Positions 16,057 to 28,547 of a stretch of 42,750 nucleotides of DNA are shown one piece after another. The translations under genes were made by a program, and so were the position numbers. The stretch's first letter is position 1. The number at the start of each line of letters is the position of its first letter. This DNA comes from Pseudoscardovia suis (lineage in GTDB: Bacteria; Actinomycetota; Actinomycetes; Actinomycetales; Bifidobacteriaceae): assembly GCF_002797875.1 (NCBI RefSeq), contig NZ_PGFC01000009.1:1-42750 (forward strand), read 5' to 3'. Under the pieces are notes generated by a model, which was not told the origin of the DNA, ran no database searches, and saw only the letters and a list, made by a program, of their open reading frames with translations.

Positions 16057-17553
16057 TCAGGCGGTTTCTTCGCCACGGGCGACACGCCGAATCTGATCGG
16101 GCTCGACGAGCTTGATGTGCTCACGCCCCACCTTCTCGCCCTGCGCATGCTCGAACGCAACGACGCGGTCCCAGCCTTCACGACCGATGGGCTGCAGCCC
16201 CTTGCCATGCAGGTAGTCGAGGACCTCGGCCTCATCCCCCGCCTTGTCGGCCACACGGCCCGCCATGCCGCTCGCCGCCCAATCATCGAGGATGTTGTTG
16301 ACGGTCTCGAGTGCATCGGACTTCGTGGAGCCAATGAGGCCCACAGGACCGCGCTTGGCCCAGCCGGTCGCATAAACGTAAGGCACGGTCTCGGACTCGG
16401 CGTCGGCAGTCGGCTCGGTCTGGATGCGGCCTTCCACATTGAGCAGGCGTGTGCCTTTATCGTCATAGGCCACGCCGTTCACTGCGGCAGGCTTGTAGCC
16501 AATGGCATGGTAGACGGCCTGCACCGGCACGTCGTAGGTTTCGCCAGTGCCCCTCATCTTGCCATCGGGCGTCGTTTCCGTGCGTTCCACGCGCACACCC
16601 GCCACGCCACCGTTGGCATCCGTCAGCACTTCCACCGGGTTGGAATTGAAGTGCAGGTAATAGCGCTTGTTGGCCGGCTGCCCCTGGAAGTCAGTGCCGC
16701 CGTCGTATTCCATGTCTTCCGCCATGTCGCGGATTGCGTAAAGCTCCTCAACCATCTGGCGAGTGAGCTTGTCATCAGCGGCGACCTCCAGTGTCTCGTC
16801 CGACAGGTCGAAGTCGTCTTCGTTCACGATGAGCTGCACACCCGGCAGTTTCTCAAGTTCGCGCAATTCCTGCACCGAGAACTTGGCATGAGCCACGTCA
16901 CGGCGCACGAACAGGTGGAGTTCACGGCAGGCGTTGGACTTGATGCCGTCATACACATTGTTGGGGATATCGGTACCCAGCAGATCATCGGCGTTGCGTA
17001 CGAGCTCGCGGGCGACGTCCATTGCGACGTTGCCGCCGCCGATCACCGCCACGGCCTCATCGGTGAGAGGCCATGTGCGCGGACCCGTGGGGTAACCGTC
17101 GTACCACTCAACAAAATGCGCCGCGCCATACACGCGATTCGCATCATGCCCAGGAATGCGCAGCGGCTTGTCATCCACGGCGCCGGTGGCAAACACGATG
17201 GCGTCGTAACGGTCGCGCATCTCGTCAAGCGTCACATCCTTGCCGAATTCGACATCGCAAAACAGCCGAATCTTGGGATTATTGAGAGTCTTGGCAAGCG
17301 CCCCTTGAATGAACTTGATGGATGGATGGTCAGGCGCCACGCCGTAACGCACCAAGCCGAAGGGCACCGGCAGCTTCTCGTACAGGTCAATCGTTGCGTC
17401 GTCGCCCAAACCAAGCTCGGGGCCGCGCTGCTTCAGCTGGCGCAGAAGAATGTCGGATGTGTAGACGCCGGCGGGGCCTGCGCCCACGACTGCAACGCGC
17501 AGGGGACGCGATGCGGCATTGGTGGCGGAAAGATTCTCAGAGTTGTCAGTCAT
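16057..17553 (-). CDS. fprA: FAD-dependent ferredoxin-NADP reductase (FprA-like)
   Basis: A 498-residue flavoprotein expected to pass electrons between NADPH and ferredoxin. It has the FAD-binding VAVVGAGPAGVYTSDIL at the N-terminus, the family segment VPFGLVRYGVAPDHPSIK, and FATGAVDDKPLRIPG. The NADP-binding VAVIGGGNVAMDVAREL lies mid-protein. A C-terminal YATGWAKRGPVGLIGSTKSDA, typical of the adrenodoxin-reductase/FprA group, completes it. The length is slightly above the 450-460 of mycobacterial FprA. No Shine-Dalgarno precedes the ATG; a TACTAT hexamer eight bases upstream suggests a leaderless transcript. No ferredoxin gene is adjacent. Confidence 0.92.
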   Translation of the reverse strand: MTDNSENLSATNAASRPLRVAVVGAGPAGVYTSDILLRQLKQRGPELGLGDDATIDLYEKLPVPFGLVRYGVAPDHPSIKFIQGALAKTLNNPKIRLFCDVEFGKDVTLDEMRDRYDAIVFATGAVDDKPLRIPGHDANRVYGAAHFVEWYDGYPTGPRTWPLTDEAVAVIGGGNVAMDVARELVRNADDLLGTDIPNNVYDGIKSNACRELHLFVRRDVAHAKFSVQELRELEKLPGVQLIVNEDDFDLSDETLEVAADDKLTRQMVEELYAIRDMAEDMEYDGGTDFQGQPANKRYYLHFNSNPVEVLTDANGGVAGVRVERTETTPDGKMRGTGETYDVPVQAVYHAIGYKPAAVNGVAYDDKGTRLLNVEGRIQTEPTADAESETVPYVYATGWAKRGPVGLIGSTKSDALETVNNILDDWAASGMAGRVADKAGDEAEVLDYLHGKGLQPIGREGWDRVVAFEHAQGEKVGREHIKLVEPDQIRRVARGEETA

Positions 17554-17567
17554 AGGAATTGATAGTA
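17554..17567 (-). promoter_or_regulatory. -10 hexamer for leaderless start of fprA
   Basis: TACTAT (17562-17567, minus strand) lies eight bases before the ATG, with only CAATTCCT between. No Shine-Dalgarno sequence is present. Confidence 0.5.
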
Positions 17568-17646
17568 ATCGTAGGGGCGGCGCAGCGGAACCCCGCCGCC
17601 CCGCACGATTTGCGTCTTTCTTTCGTTGCTTCTTCTGTTATTTCCG

Positions 17647-19626
17647 TTACTTCTTGCGGTCGATGAGCGCGGTAAGCGCCCACGTGATGGAGACGACATC
17701 GATGCCTTCCTGAAGGATTGCGCCGATGACTGCGGGAATGAGGTTGAACGCCGCGCATACCATGCCCACGATTGCCAAGCCCAAGCCCACGAACACCGCT
17801 TGCAGCATGACGCGCTTCGTCTGACGCGCTACGAGAATGGCGCGGGGCACCATCTCGATGTTGTCGTTCATGATAACGACCTGCGCGGATTCCGAGGCGG
17901 CGGTGCTCGTGCCATCTGTCATGGCCATGCCAATGTCCGCCGACGCCAACACTGGGGCGTCGTTGACGCCGTCGCCCACCATCATCGTGACGGTGCGCGT
18001 CATGGATTCGCCCACATACTTCATGAGCAGGCGGTCCCACCATGGGGTCTTATTGGGGATCTCTTTGCGCGCTTCCTTCACAGCGTCGGCCTTTTCGCCT
18101 GGCAACAGTTCATAGCGCACGTCATCGATGCCGACCTGTGCCGCGATTTTCTTGGCGGCGGTGGGCTTGTCGCCCGTGAGCATCGTCAGACGCTTGACGC
18201 CCAGTCGCCGCAGTTCGTCCAGCGCGGCGGCGGAATTAGGCCGGGGCAGGTCGCGCAGCACGATGCGCGCGGCAATCTGACCGTCGATGGCAATGAACGT
18301 GCCCATGCAATCGTCCGAAAGCTCGTCGAACAGTTCGCTGGGATCGGCAGGACGCACCTTGCCAATCACCACGTCGTCATCCACGACCTCCATCACATAG
18401 CCAAAACGCCCGACGCGCACCGTGTGCCCGGACACGACGCCTTCAATGCCTTGGCCGGATTCCTCACGCACCTCGCTCACCTCACGGCGAATGTCGGGAT
18501 GCTTCTTGTATTCCTTCTCGCCTGCCGCCACGATGCCGGGCGCGAGAATATGCACCGAGTAGTTCTCGATAAGCCCTGCGAGCGCGATGATTGCTGAATC
18601 TGACATGTCGAGCTTGTCGAGGATGCGCGTGGAATCGGGCCGGTCGAGGCGGATGACCTGCGGCTGCTTGCTGGTAAGCGTGCCCGTCTTGTCAAAGAAC
18701 ACATGGGATACGCGGCCGAGGGTCTCCAGAATCTCCTGCGACTTGATGAGTATGCCGTTGCGGGCAAGGCGTCCGGTGCCTGCCAAGTAGGCGACAGGAG
18801 CGGCGATGAGCAGCGGGCATGGCGTGGCGAGCACCAGCACCTGGGCGAAACGCACAGGCGTCTGCGCGATGAACCATGCGACGCCGGCGATGGCCAGCGA
18901 AATCACCGTGAACGGCACGGCGAGCAGGTCGGCCGTTTTCACAACGGCGGGACGCGAACTCTGGGCGCTCATGACCATTTCAAGGATGCGCTGGTATTGC
19001 GAATCGCGCGCGACCTCGGTGGCACGCAGACGGAACATCGCATCGCCGTTGATGGAACCGGACAGCACTTTCTGACCGGAGTAGATGGTGCGCGGCACAG
19101 GTTCACCGTTGACCTGTGAAAGGTCGAGCGTCGCCTCGCCATCGAGCAGCATGCCGTCGACAGGCACGGTCTCACCGGGACGCACAACAAGCGTGTCGCC
19201 GATCTGTACATCGTCCACGGTCTTGTCTTCCCAGTCGTGCCCGGCCTCGTCAGCTGCGATATGCGCGACGGTCGGCGCCGCCTCCATGAGCTTACTGAGG
19301 TTGGATTTTGCAGCGCTTTCCGCGTAATTCTCGATTGCGGAGCCGGAATACACCATGAGCACCACGACCCATGCCGCCCAGTATTCACGCACTGCGAGCG
19401 TGGAAATAAGCGCTATCACCGCCAGGATGTCGAGACCGACATGGCCTTCGCGAATGTCGCGGATCATGCCGACGACCGTCTCCACCAGGCAGATGGTGAC
19501 CACGGCGATGACAATGCCATGGCTCACACGTGGTGCGGAAGTCTGACACAATGCGATGGGGATGACGCACAGTATGACGATGGGCAGCATCGGCACCATC
19601 TTGCAGATATTCCAAACCGTTCTCAT
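17647..19626 (-). CDS. Heavy-metal translocating P-type ATPase (P1B)
   Basis: A 659-residue cation pump driven by ATP. Landmarks are TGEP-equivalent VNGEPVP (about 172-178), the membrane metal motif TPCPL at 268-272, the phosphorylated Asp312 in DKTGTLT, and the GDGVNDAPVLASADIGMAM hinge near the C-terminus. TPCPL replaces the CPC of typical Cu and Zn/Cd pumps; this variant is common in actinobacterial P1B pumps of uncertain substrate. No N-terminal HMA metal-binding domain is present. The frame is open to 19842, but ATG 19626 gives a hydrophobic first helix and has AGGCAAGG before it. Whether it exports Zn, Cd, Cu or another metal cannot be told. It ends about 95 bp from the fprA start on the same strand, so co-transcription with fprA is possible. 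Confidence 0.92.
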   Translation of the reverse strand: MRTVWNICKMVPMLPIVILCVIPIALCQTSAPRVSHGIVIAVVTICLVETVVGMIRDIREGHVGLDILAVIALISTLAVREYWAAWVVVLMVYSGSAIENYAESAAKSNLSKLMEAAPTVAHIAADEAGHDWEDKTVDDVQIGDTLVVRPGETVPVDGMLLDGEATLDLSQVNGEPVPRTIYSGQKVLSGSINGDAMFRLRATEVARDSQYQRILEMVMSAQSSRPAVVKTADLLAVPFTVISLAIAGVAWFIAQTPVRFAQVLVLATPCPLLIAAPVAYLAGTGRLARNGILIKSQEILETLGRVSHVFFDKTGTLTSKQPQVIRLDRPDSTRILDKLDMSDSAIIALAGLIENYSVHILAPGIVAAGEKEYKKHPDIRREVSEVREESGQGIEGVVSGHTVRVGRFGYVMEVVDDDVVIGKVRPADPSELFDELSDDCMGTFIAIDGQIAARIVLRDLPRPNSAAALDELRRLGVKRLTMLTGDKPTAAKKIAAQVGIDDVRYELLPGEKADAVKEARKEIPNKTPWWDRLLMKYVGESMTRTVTMMVGDGVNDAPVLASADIGMAMTDGTSTAASESAQVVIMNDNIEMVPRAILVARQTKRVMLQAVFVGLGLAIVGMVCAAFNLIPAVIGAILQEGIDVVSITWALTALIDRKK

Positions 19627-20002
19627 GTTTACCTTGCCTCTCACGTTGTTTCGCATGCCCGGGGCGTGCGACGTTGTTCGCTGGATTGTCAAGGACGACA
19701 AGGTGTCGCGGTTTCCCTCCCGCCTCGTCTTCTTTACCTTTTCTCCATCTTCCCACATGACCCCTGTGCATGTGCAATTTGCGGTATCGGAGGTCTTGCG
19801 ATCTCTTGGATTCCGTTGGAAGAGCACAAAAACGCCTTCCATCCCTCGCGTGTCGCGAATGGAATGGAAGGCGTTGGGATTCGGAGTCTCCGGCAGTGTA
19901 GTGCGGTTTAAGTTCCGCCTGCGCGTCGGAAGCCACGACCTGACTATGCCGTAGGCATAATGGTTGCCCGTTGACGCGTTTGCGCCAGCGAATCAATCAC
20001 CG
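19627..20002. other. Intergenic region between the P-type ATPase and the DegP-type protease
   Basis: About 375 bp holding the terminator at 19826-19875 and the presumed promoter of the ATPase gene. A short TATGCC-GTA-GGCATA hairpin lies at 19945-19959. No gene is seen. Confidence 0.5.
19826..19875 (-). terminator. Rho-independent terminator of the DegP-type protease gene
   Basis: A 12-bp perfect stem (19831-19842 with 19864-19875) encloses TCGCG-TGT-CGCGA. On the minus strand the stem runs into TTTTTGTGCTCTT. It is the strongest terminator in the window, about 130 bp past the protease stop codon. Confidence 0.85.
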
Positions 20003-21841
20003 TCAGTTATTGTCGCCGTTGCCGAACAGGCCGAACGGATCGTACAGGCCGCCGCTATCGCCGTTGCCGTTGCTATTGCCGTTACTGCCGTTATTGTTGC
20101 CGTTGCTGTTGCTGGACGACGAGGAGGACGACGTGCTCTCCGTTTGGTCCATGGTGACTTGGATGTCTTGCATGGCGCCGTTTCTGATGACGGTGAGAGT
20201 GACGGTATCGCCCTTGTTGGTGGCGCGCACGTAGCCGAGCACCGACGAGGAGCTGTTGACGAGGTTACCGTTGTAAGCCACGATCAAGTCACCCTTCTGC
20301 AGTCCGGCCTTTTCTGCCGCGGAACCAGAGGTGACGCTTTCGATCTGTGCGCCGGCGCGGTATCCGTTGTTGTATTCGACGTACTGCGTAGAGACCTGCA
20401 CGCCGAGCTGCACGTGTGCGACGGAACCGGTGTTGATGATTTGGTCGCATACGCTCTTCACCAGGTTCGACGGGATTGCGAAGCCGATGCCGATGGAACC
20501 GGACGACGAGGAATCAGAGCTGCTCGACGAACTTGTGGTGGCGATCGACGAGTTGATGCCGATGACCTGACCTGCGCTGTTGAACGTAGGGCCGCCGGAA
20601 TTACCCGGGTTGATGGCGGCGTCAATCTGGATGGCGTTCGTCACAACAACCGATGATGAAGAGGATGACGAGGAGTCATCATAGGTGGAGACCGGGCGGT
20701 TCAGCGCGGAGATGATGCCCGTGGTCGTCGTGTTCGACAGTCCCAGCGGATTACCGATGGCCATGACGCCTTCGCCGACTGCAAGGCTGTCGGAATCAGC
20801 GAAGGTGATGGGCGAGAGACCGTCTGGCACCGTGTTCATCTTGAGCACCGCAAGATCGGTCGTCGCATCCGTGCCCACGACAGTGGATTCATACATCGAA
20901 CCATCGGAAAGCGTCACATAGATCTTGGAGGCACCGGAAACGACGTGATTGTTCGTCACGACATGCCCATCGGTGTCGAGGATCGCTCCTGAACCGCGAG
21001 CGCTGCCCTCATTGGTCGTCACGAGGATGGATACGACAGAATTGCTCACGTTCTTGGCGACGGTGACCCAATCGGAACCGTCGGCGACCTGCGTGGAGGA
21101 GCCGGTATCGGTGCCGGTGGAGCTCTTCAGAGCGGTCGTGGACGTTGAGGTCGAGCCGACTTTAATCCAGCCGTGTTCGACTGCCGCAAAGCCGATCGCC
21201 AGAGACAGCGCAACAGCCACGATGGCTGCAATCACGGCTGTCAGGACTGGAGATGCGCCGTTTTTCTTCATTTGTGCTGCCGGCGGCTGCTGCGGGAACG
21301 GCTGCTGCGGTCCGTTGCCAGCGTTGCCAGCATTGCCGCCGTCCGCGCCAAATCCAGGGCCAGCGTTCACATTCGCCGCGTACCCGGCATTGGCTGCGTC
21401 GTTTGCCTGAGGGGCCTGAGGATTCTGATATCCCGGCGTGGTGTAACCGGTGTTCTGCCCATTGGCGCCCGACATGCCGGCATTCGGATCGGAATACCCG
21501 TAGTCGTATGCACCATAACCCGGCGCCAGACGATAACCGGTGGATTCAGCAGGACGCTGGGAAGCCGCACCATAGTCCGGAGCGGGATCGGGAATCGTCT
21601 GGATGGGCTGGGTCGGCTGGGTGGCATTAATCGGTTCGGTGGGCTGAGCGTCCGAAGCCACATACAGCGGCTTCGTCGGCTGCTGCGACGCGTCCTGTCC
21701 TGCCTGCGCCTGCTGGTCGGCGGACGCATCACTGCCCGTGGTGGAATCATTGGAATTGCTAGAGGTGTCGGGGGTCGAACTCCACGAAACCTGGTTCCAG
21801 GAATCCTGCTGCGGATCCCTCTGGGAATCGTTATCGCTCAT
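20003..21841 (-). CDS. HtrA/DegP-type trypsin-like serine protease with PDZ domain
   Basis: A membrane-anchored 612-residue protease for quality control of exported proteins. Residues 1-190 are a Gln/Asn/Pro/Ser-rich cytoplasmic region, typical of actinobacterial members. One membrane segment spans about 199-221. The protease domain has the triad His299 (VTNNHVV), Asp329 (TTDLAVLK) and Ser415 (NPGNSGGP). Poly-Ser loops interrupt it at 389-397 and again after INSSIATT. A PDZ domain follows (about 480-570, with GSAAEKAGLQKGDLIVAYNG), then a Ser/Asn/Gly-rich tail. The ATG has GAAGGAG before it. It is divergent from tgt across 260 bp and ends in a strong terminator. The serine-coding loops are built from near-repeated codons and could vary in length. 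Confidence 0.95.
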   Translation of the reverse strand: MSDNDSQRDPQQDSWNQVSWSSTPDTSSNSNDSTTGSDASADQQAQAGQDASQQPTKPLYVASDAQPTEPINATQPTQPIQTIPDPAPDYGAASQRPAESTGYRLAPGYGAYDYGYSDPNAGMSGANGQNTGYTTPGYQNPQAPQANDAANAGYAANVNAGPGFGADGGNAGNAGNGPQQPFPQQPPAAQMKKNGASPVLTAVIAAIVAVALSLAIGFAAVEHGWIKVGSTSTSTTALKSSTGTDTGSSTQVADGSDWVTVAKNVSNSVVSILVTTNEGSARGSGAILDTDGHVVTNNHVVSGASKIYVTLSDGSMYESTVVGTDATTDLAVLKMNTVPDGLSPITFADSDSLAVGEGVMAIGNPLGLSNTTTTGIISALNRPVSTYDDSSSSSSSSVVVTNAIQIDAAINPGNSGGPTFNSAGQVIGINSSIATTSSSSSSDSSSSGSIGIGFAIPSNLVKSVCDQIINTGSVAHVQLGVQVSTQYVEYNNGYRAGAQIESVTSGSAAEKAGLQKGDLIVAYNGNLVNSSSSVLGYVRATNKGDTVTLTVIRNGAMQDIQVTMDQTESTSSSSSSSNSNGNNNGSNGNSNGNGDSGGLYDPFGLFGNGDNN

Positions 21842-22089
21842 GCTTCATGCTCCTTCGTGCATCCGCGGGTTGCCCCGCCGCATTCGTGTGCTGATAGAAA
21901 GTAAAGAGCACAATCCTGAAAGCCTTCTAAATGCCGCATGAAAGAAAACATCCAACTTGTGTGCAAATTCCTCATGGCGTCATCTACCCCGCTCGCACCT
22001 GCGGGAATCCGATTGGCGAGCTGACATTGATAGGCGTGGGATGCCATCGCCTATGACGGCGGGAATCCACGGGAATCAGCCCCGCCGCG

Positions 22090-24840
<2,751 letters not shown>

Positions 24841-24963
24841 GTCCCGCCTCCCGCAACCATCACACGACTGCGATATCCAAAGCCATGGTAGCAAGCCGCG
24901 GTTAACCAGGGCCGGACCGCACACATTCACGCACACGGCAGGCGTCAGGCTCTGCCCAATACG

Positions 24964-26517
24964 TCAGCTGGTCGCAAAAACAGGCGTGACGGAACCGTCT
25001 GTGATCACGATGGTGTCATCCCAGGAATGCCAGAAACTCCGGGGTGAGTCATACGTGTCGCCGCCGCTGTACGTGACATTCAGCACGAGTTCGCTGGACA
25101 CGTTGTCAGATATCGCGCACACGACCGTTCCGTCGTCCTGCGGCTTACACCGGTAGGGGGATAGCAAGTCGCCTTTGAGTTCGCCCGGGGTGTAGGAGAC
25201 GTTCCACGTGGAACCATTCTGCAAATCGAGGTATTCCGAGAGGAAAGTGCACGTATCGTCGGACAGGTCGCGAGCATTCACCTTGTTGACGCAACTGCGC
25301 GTGTGAGCGTCCAGTTGCCTCAGAATCGATACCTTGGCTTCGTCGGTCCAATCGATGTCGATGAAGAAGGTGTACGGCCTGTCGGCCTCGACGACGGCAA
25401 TCCACGTGCCATCGGCGGAACGCATTTCCGCGTAGCCATATTCCTCGGAATCCTCGCCTGAACTCCCCGCCGAATTGGCGGCATCGTCGGTACCGGCGCC
25501 TGCGGAGCCGTCCGCATCGTCAGGACCGTCAGGATCGTCAGCATTGTCGTCGCTTCCCCCGCCATTGCCGTTCGACGTCTGTTTGCTGAAAGGAACGAAA
25601 GGAGCAGTGGCGTCCTGCTGCACGATGGTGAACGATTCCGGGTCGTCCGCCGGCAGGGGCGTGTTGACGGAATAGATGCCCGGATATGCGGGGACGCAGA
25701 AATCGTCATCCGACATGGGACGCATCAGCTTGCAAGAGGTGTCCGACGTGGAGCATATCGACTTCGGATCGAAGCCCGCGTCAGACACTGACACACCGTT
25801 TATCGTGAACGTCTCGGAACGCGGCAACTGCATGACATTCAGCAGACTCTTGTCGAAGGCCCATGATCCATTGGGCTTCAGATGCAGCGAAAGAGTGGTG
25901 GAGTCTTCGTATTGCTTGCCTTCTTCACTGCCTAGGACGTAGGACACGCGAACCGAGTAACCGAAGGGCGTAAAGGACTCGCTATCGAAGTTGATGTTAT
26001 AGCTCGTGATGCGATGATCGGCGTCCAGCACACCCGACGCAAGAAGCGCCCGGGAGGACTGCGGCACGCCCGGGTTAGCGAGTTCCGTGGCGCGTTCAAA
26101 ATCGCCGTTCGAGACAGCCCAGACATATGAGGCAATCAGCTCGCGCGGCACCTTGACGCGCGGGATGATGAAGGCAGACGCAACGAAGGCCACGATGAGT
26201 ACCACAATGGCACTGCCCCACACAGCTGCACGCGACGAGGACCTTGCGGGAGGAAACGGACTGACACCATGCTCAGGCGCATAATTCGCTCCCGAATCAG
26301 CCGCGCCACCGCGCCTGGAGCCGGATGCGGACGGGACATCGGACGCGTAATGCTCATGATACGCAGATGCATCAGATGCGCTGGGTGAATTGGACGGCCA
26401 CGCTTCGAACGGCGACGCGACATCATCGCCCGGCGTGAACGAATCCGATCCGATTGACATTGGCTCTGTGTCGCCTTCGCCATATGGTGCATCCAGGTGG
26501 GATCGCCATCCGCTCAT
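24964..26517 (-). CDS. Single-pass membrane protein with large extracellular region, unknown function
   Basis: A 517-residue protein of no recognised family. Residues 1-97 are hydrophilic and Ser/Asp/Gly-rich, presumably cytoplasmic. One membrane segment lies at about 98-118 (AAVWGSAIVVLIVAFVASAF). The rest would be outside. The first outer part (about 123-300) starts PRELIASYVWAVSNGDFERA and resembles the small NTF2-like or DUF4878-type domains often placed after such anchors; this is a guess. An Asp/Gly/Ser linker of about 60 residues (near 320-380) separates it from a C-terminal beta-rich part with four cysteines. The start ATG has AAAGGGA before it. tRNA-Leu lies upstream and the amidase downstream on the same strand. 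Confidence 0.75.
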   Translation of the reverse strand: MSGWRSHLDAPYGEGDTEPMSIGSDSFTPGDDVASPFEAWPSNSPSASDASAYHEHYASDVPSASGSRRGGAADSGANYAPEHGVSPFPPARSSSRAAVWGSAIVVLIVAFVASAFIIPRVKVPRELIASYVWAVSNGDFERATELANPGVPQSSRALLASGVLDADHRITSYNINFDSESFTPFGYSVRVSYVLGSEEGKQYEDSTTLSLHLKPNGSWAFDKSLLNVMQLPRSETFTINGVSVSDAGFDPKSICSTSDTSCKLMRPMSDDDFCVPAYPGIYSVNTPLPADDPESFTIVQQDATAPFVPFSKQTSNGNGGGSDDNADDPDGPDDADGSAGAGTDDAANSAGSSGEDSEEYGYAEMRSADGTWIAVVEADRPYTFFIDIDWTDEAKVSILRQLDAHTRSCVNKVNARDLSDDTCTFLSEYLDLQNGSTWNVSYTPGELKGDLLSPYRCKPQDDGTVVCAISDNVSSELVLNVTYSGGDTYDSPRSFWHSWDDTIVITDGSVTPVFATS

Positions 26518-26707
26518 GTCATTCCCTTTCGCGTAGTGCCGCTCACCACCATCTTACGGTCGCCATCGGCGTTCGGTGCGATGCGTGCTGTCCTGCGACG
26601 GCCCCTTGCGCCGCCTTGCCTGCACCATTTGACTCGTCACCCACCGGACCGCGCGCATCCTCGCGGAGAGGCACAGACATCAAGAAGCACAGGCACAGGA
26701 AACGCAG

Positions 26708-26739
26708 AAGCCCTCGGAATCACCGGATTCCGAGGGCTT
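26708..26739 (-). terminator. Hairpin terminating tRNA-Leu
   Basis: A perfect 14-bp stem (26708-26721 with 26726-26739) has a 4-nt loop, six bases past the tRNA-Leu 3' end. The base of the stem supplies A/T pairs; the T-run on the minus strand is short. Confidence 0.65.
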
Positions 26740-26745
26740 TAATCG

Positions 26746-26829
<84 letters not shown>

Positions 26830-27126
26830 AAACAATTTAATACGATAACACCACCATAAGGATTTTGCAACTCCGCGCGTGTTGTCCCGAATCCGCCGCA
26901 TCCTCCGTCTTCGGCGACCCCACACACCACACGAAACCGAAACGGGGATATCCGCCGAGGCGCCATAAGAAGGCGCAGTGAAAAACACTCACAGCATCAC
27001 GAGAGTGAAAATGCTGGCAGCATCACAGGAACAAACCCGACAGGAAATACTTCAGGGCAAAAAGAATGAGATGAAAAATCGCAATACCACATTGCGGCAT
27101 GCATAATTGTGGGAGAAAAGAAAAAG
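26830..27126. other. Spacer between tRNA-Leu and tRNA-Ala
   Basis: About 300 bp. It should hold the tRNA-Leu promoter and the tRNA-Ala 3' region. No gene or clear terminator is seen. Confidence 0.4.
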
Positions 27127-27199
27127 TGGAGCTAGCCGGGTTCGAACCGGCGACCCTCTGCTTGCAAAGCAGATGCGCTACCAGCTGCGCTATAGCCCC
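27127..27199 (-). tRNA. tRNA-Ala (anticodon TGC)
   Basis: A 73-nt cloverleaf without encoded CCA. The acceptor stem is GGGGCTA/TAGCTCC with a G-T pair and discriminator A. The anticodon arm TCTGC-TTTGCAA-GCAGA gives TGC. The T arm is GCCGGTTCGAACCCGGC. It lies 37 bp after tRNA-Ile on the same strand, so the two are probably co-transcribed. Confidence 0.96.
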
Positions 27200-27236
27200 G
27201 TGCAATATTCAGAACAAACGAACCAAATATGCAAAG

Positions 27237-27310
27237 TGGGCCCGGGAGGACTTGAACCTCCGACCTCATCCTTATCAGGGATGCGCTCTAACCACCTGAG
27301 CTACGGGCCC
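27237..27310 (-). tRNA. tRNA-Ile (anticodon GAT)
   Basis: A 74-nt cloverleaf without encoded CCA. The acceptor stem is GGGCCCG/CGGGCCC with discriminator A. The anticodon arm CATCC-CTGATAA-GGATG gives GAT. The Ile-GAT and Ala-TGC pair is the one often seen inside rRNA operons, but there is no rRNA in this window. Confidence 0.96.
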
Positions 27311-27707
27311 GCTGTGTTTGTCACACAAGTGGATATCTTACACCCAATAATCAATACGTCAAACGGCGTGTCGAATATCGGTGTGTCGCACTTTCTTCCA
27401 CGTAAGGCTAGGCATAACGGGGTTTCTGCGATCTGTTCGACGGCAATTTCAAATCGTCTAACGCCGCCCGGACAGCGGAAAGCACAAAACAATGAATGTC
27501 GGCGAAATCCTGCGCCAGGCGATCAGCCCCTGCTTCACCCAATGCAACGGACACCAGAAACAACGAGCCCCAAAGTCAACGGAAACCGGCGATAACAACA
27601 TAGGGACAACACCTCAGAGGCAACAACGCAACACAACAAAATGACACCAGAGACAACAGCACAGACCGCGGCTGCGACACGACGAGCGTCAGTGCTTGAA
27701 TGAATCC
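27311..27707. other. Non-coding stretch upstream of the metallopeptidase
   Basis: About 400 bp with no supported gene. It presumably carries the promoter of the tRNA-Ile/tRNA-Ala unit (minus) and of the metallopeptidase gene (plus). The last 150 bp become A/C-rich. No repeat or clear hairpin was found. Confidence 0.4.
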
Positions 27708-28490
27708 ATGCGCACACCCCATGCACCTTCTCCGACCGCCCCCACCATGGAAGCATCCTCAGCGGTCACAACTGCCCTACACCGACAGGCACCTTCACCA
27801 GTTGCAACCACCCGCGAAACGCCTTCTGCGGTCGCAACTTCCACACCAATCACAACTTCCGCAGCAACAGCCAAGGCGACATCCACCACGACCATTGTGG
27901 TGGACGGAATGACGGTACTGCTCACGCGCAAGCGCATCAAAAACATGTATCTGCGCATCCGGCCGGTTGATGGCGCAATCACCGTATCCGCGCCGCTTCG
28001 CATGCAGCGCGCGACAATCGAGGACTTTATACGGGCGCATCGTGCATGGATAAACCGCACCCAGCACAGCATGGGAGATGCCAGAAGGCATCAACAACCG
28101 ACACAACCCGGCAGCTCCACCCTCAGCGCACACGAGCTTTTCATGCTGTCATGGCCGCCGGAACGGCAACAGGCCGCAAAACAGTACCTTCGCGCACGCA
28201 TTCCACAGCTTGCCCACAAATGGACGCGCATCATTGGACGCGCGCCCACATCCATCACATACCGCGCTATGACAAGCCGCTGGGGCTCATGCACCCCGGC
28301 CACAGGCCGCATTCGCCTCAATCTGGAGCTTGCCCTCGTGCCAGAGCCGCTGATGGAATATGTGCTCGTGCACGAGTTGGTGCACCTGTGGGAGCCTGGC
28401 CATGGCGCAGGCTTCCAACGGCGCATGGATTCCCTCATGCCCGATTGGAAGCAGCGCCGTCACGACCTCAACACGCTGTGGCGTTTCTGA
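27708..28490 (+). CDS. YgjP/WbP-type (DUF45) zinc metallopeptidase
   Basis: A cytoplasmic M48-like metallopeptidase of the YgjP (DUF45) group, whose substrate is unknown. The conserved part spans roughly the last 200 residues: VLLTRKRIKNMYLRIRP, the SRWGSC motif in MTSRWGSCTP, and HELVH in YVLVHELVHLWEPGHGAGF with a third ligand His in the GH segment. The final WKQRRHDLNTLW is also typical. Before it stand about 60 residues of low-complexity Ala/Thr/Ser/Pro, unusual for the family. Thus the true start could be further in, for example near the VVDGMTVLL region. ATG 27708 has no Shine-Dalgarno sequence; a TTGAAT hexamer six bases upstream is a weak leaderless candidate. Confidence 0.85.
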   Translation: MRTPHAPSPTAPTMEASSAVTTALHRQAPSPVATTRETPSAVATSTPITTSAATAKATSTTTIVVDGMTVLLTRKRIKNMYLRIRPVDGAITVSAPLRMQRATIEDFIRAHRAWINRTQHSMGDARRHQQPTQPGSSTLSAHELFMLSWPPERQQAAKQYLRARIPQLAHKWTRIIGRAPTSITYRAMTSRWGSCTPATGRIRLNLELALVPEPLMEYVLVHELVHLWEPGHGAGFQRRMDSLMPDWKQRRHDLNTLWRF

Positions 28491-28547
28491 GTGGCGCCGC
28501 CACCGCGGCGTCACCAAGCCACGCCATCACGCATCACCACTCGCCTC

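Noticed and set aside
15985..17562. 525-codon open frame opposite the ferredoxin-NADP reductase
   Set aside because: It is antisense to a well-supported flavoprotein and has no recognisable motif.
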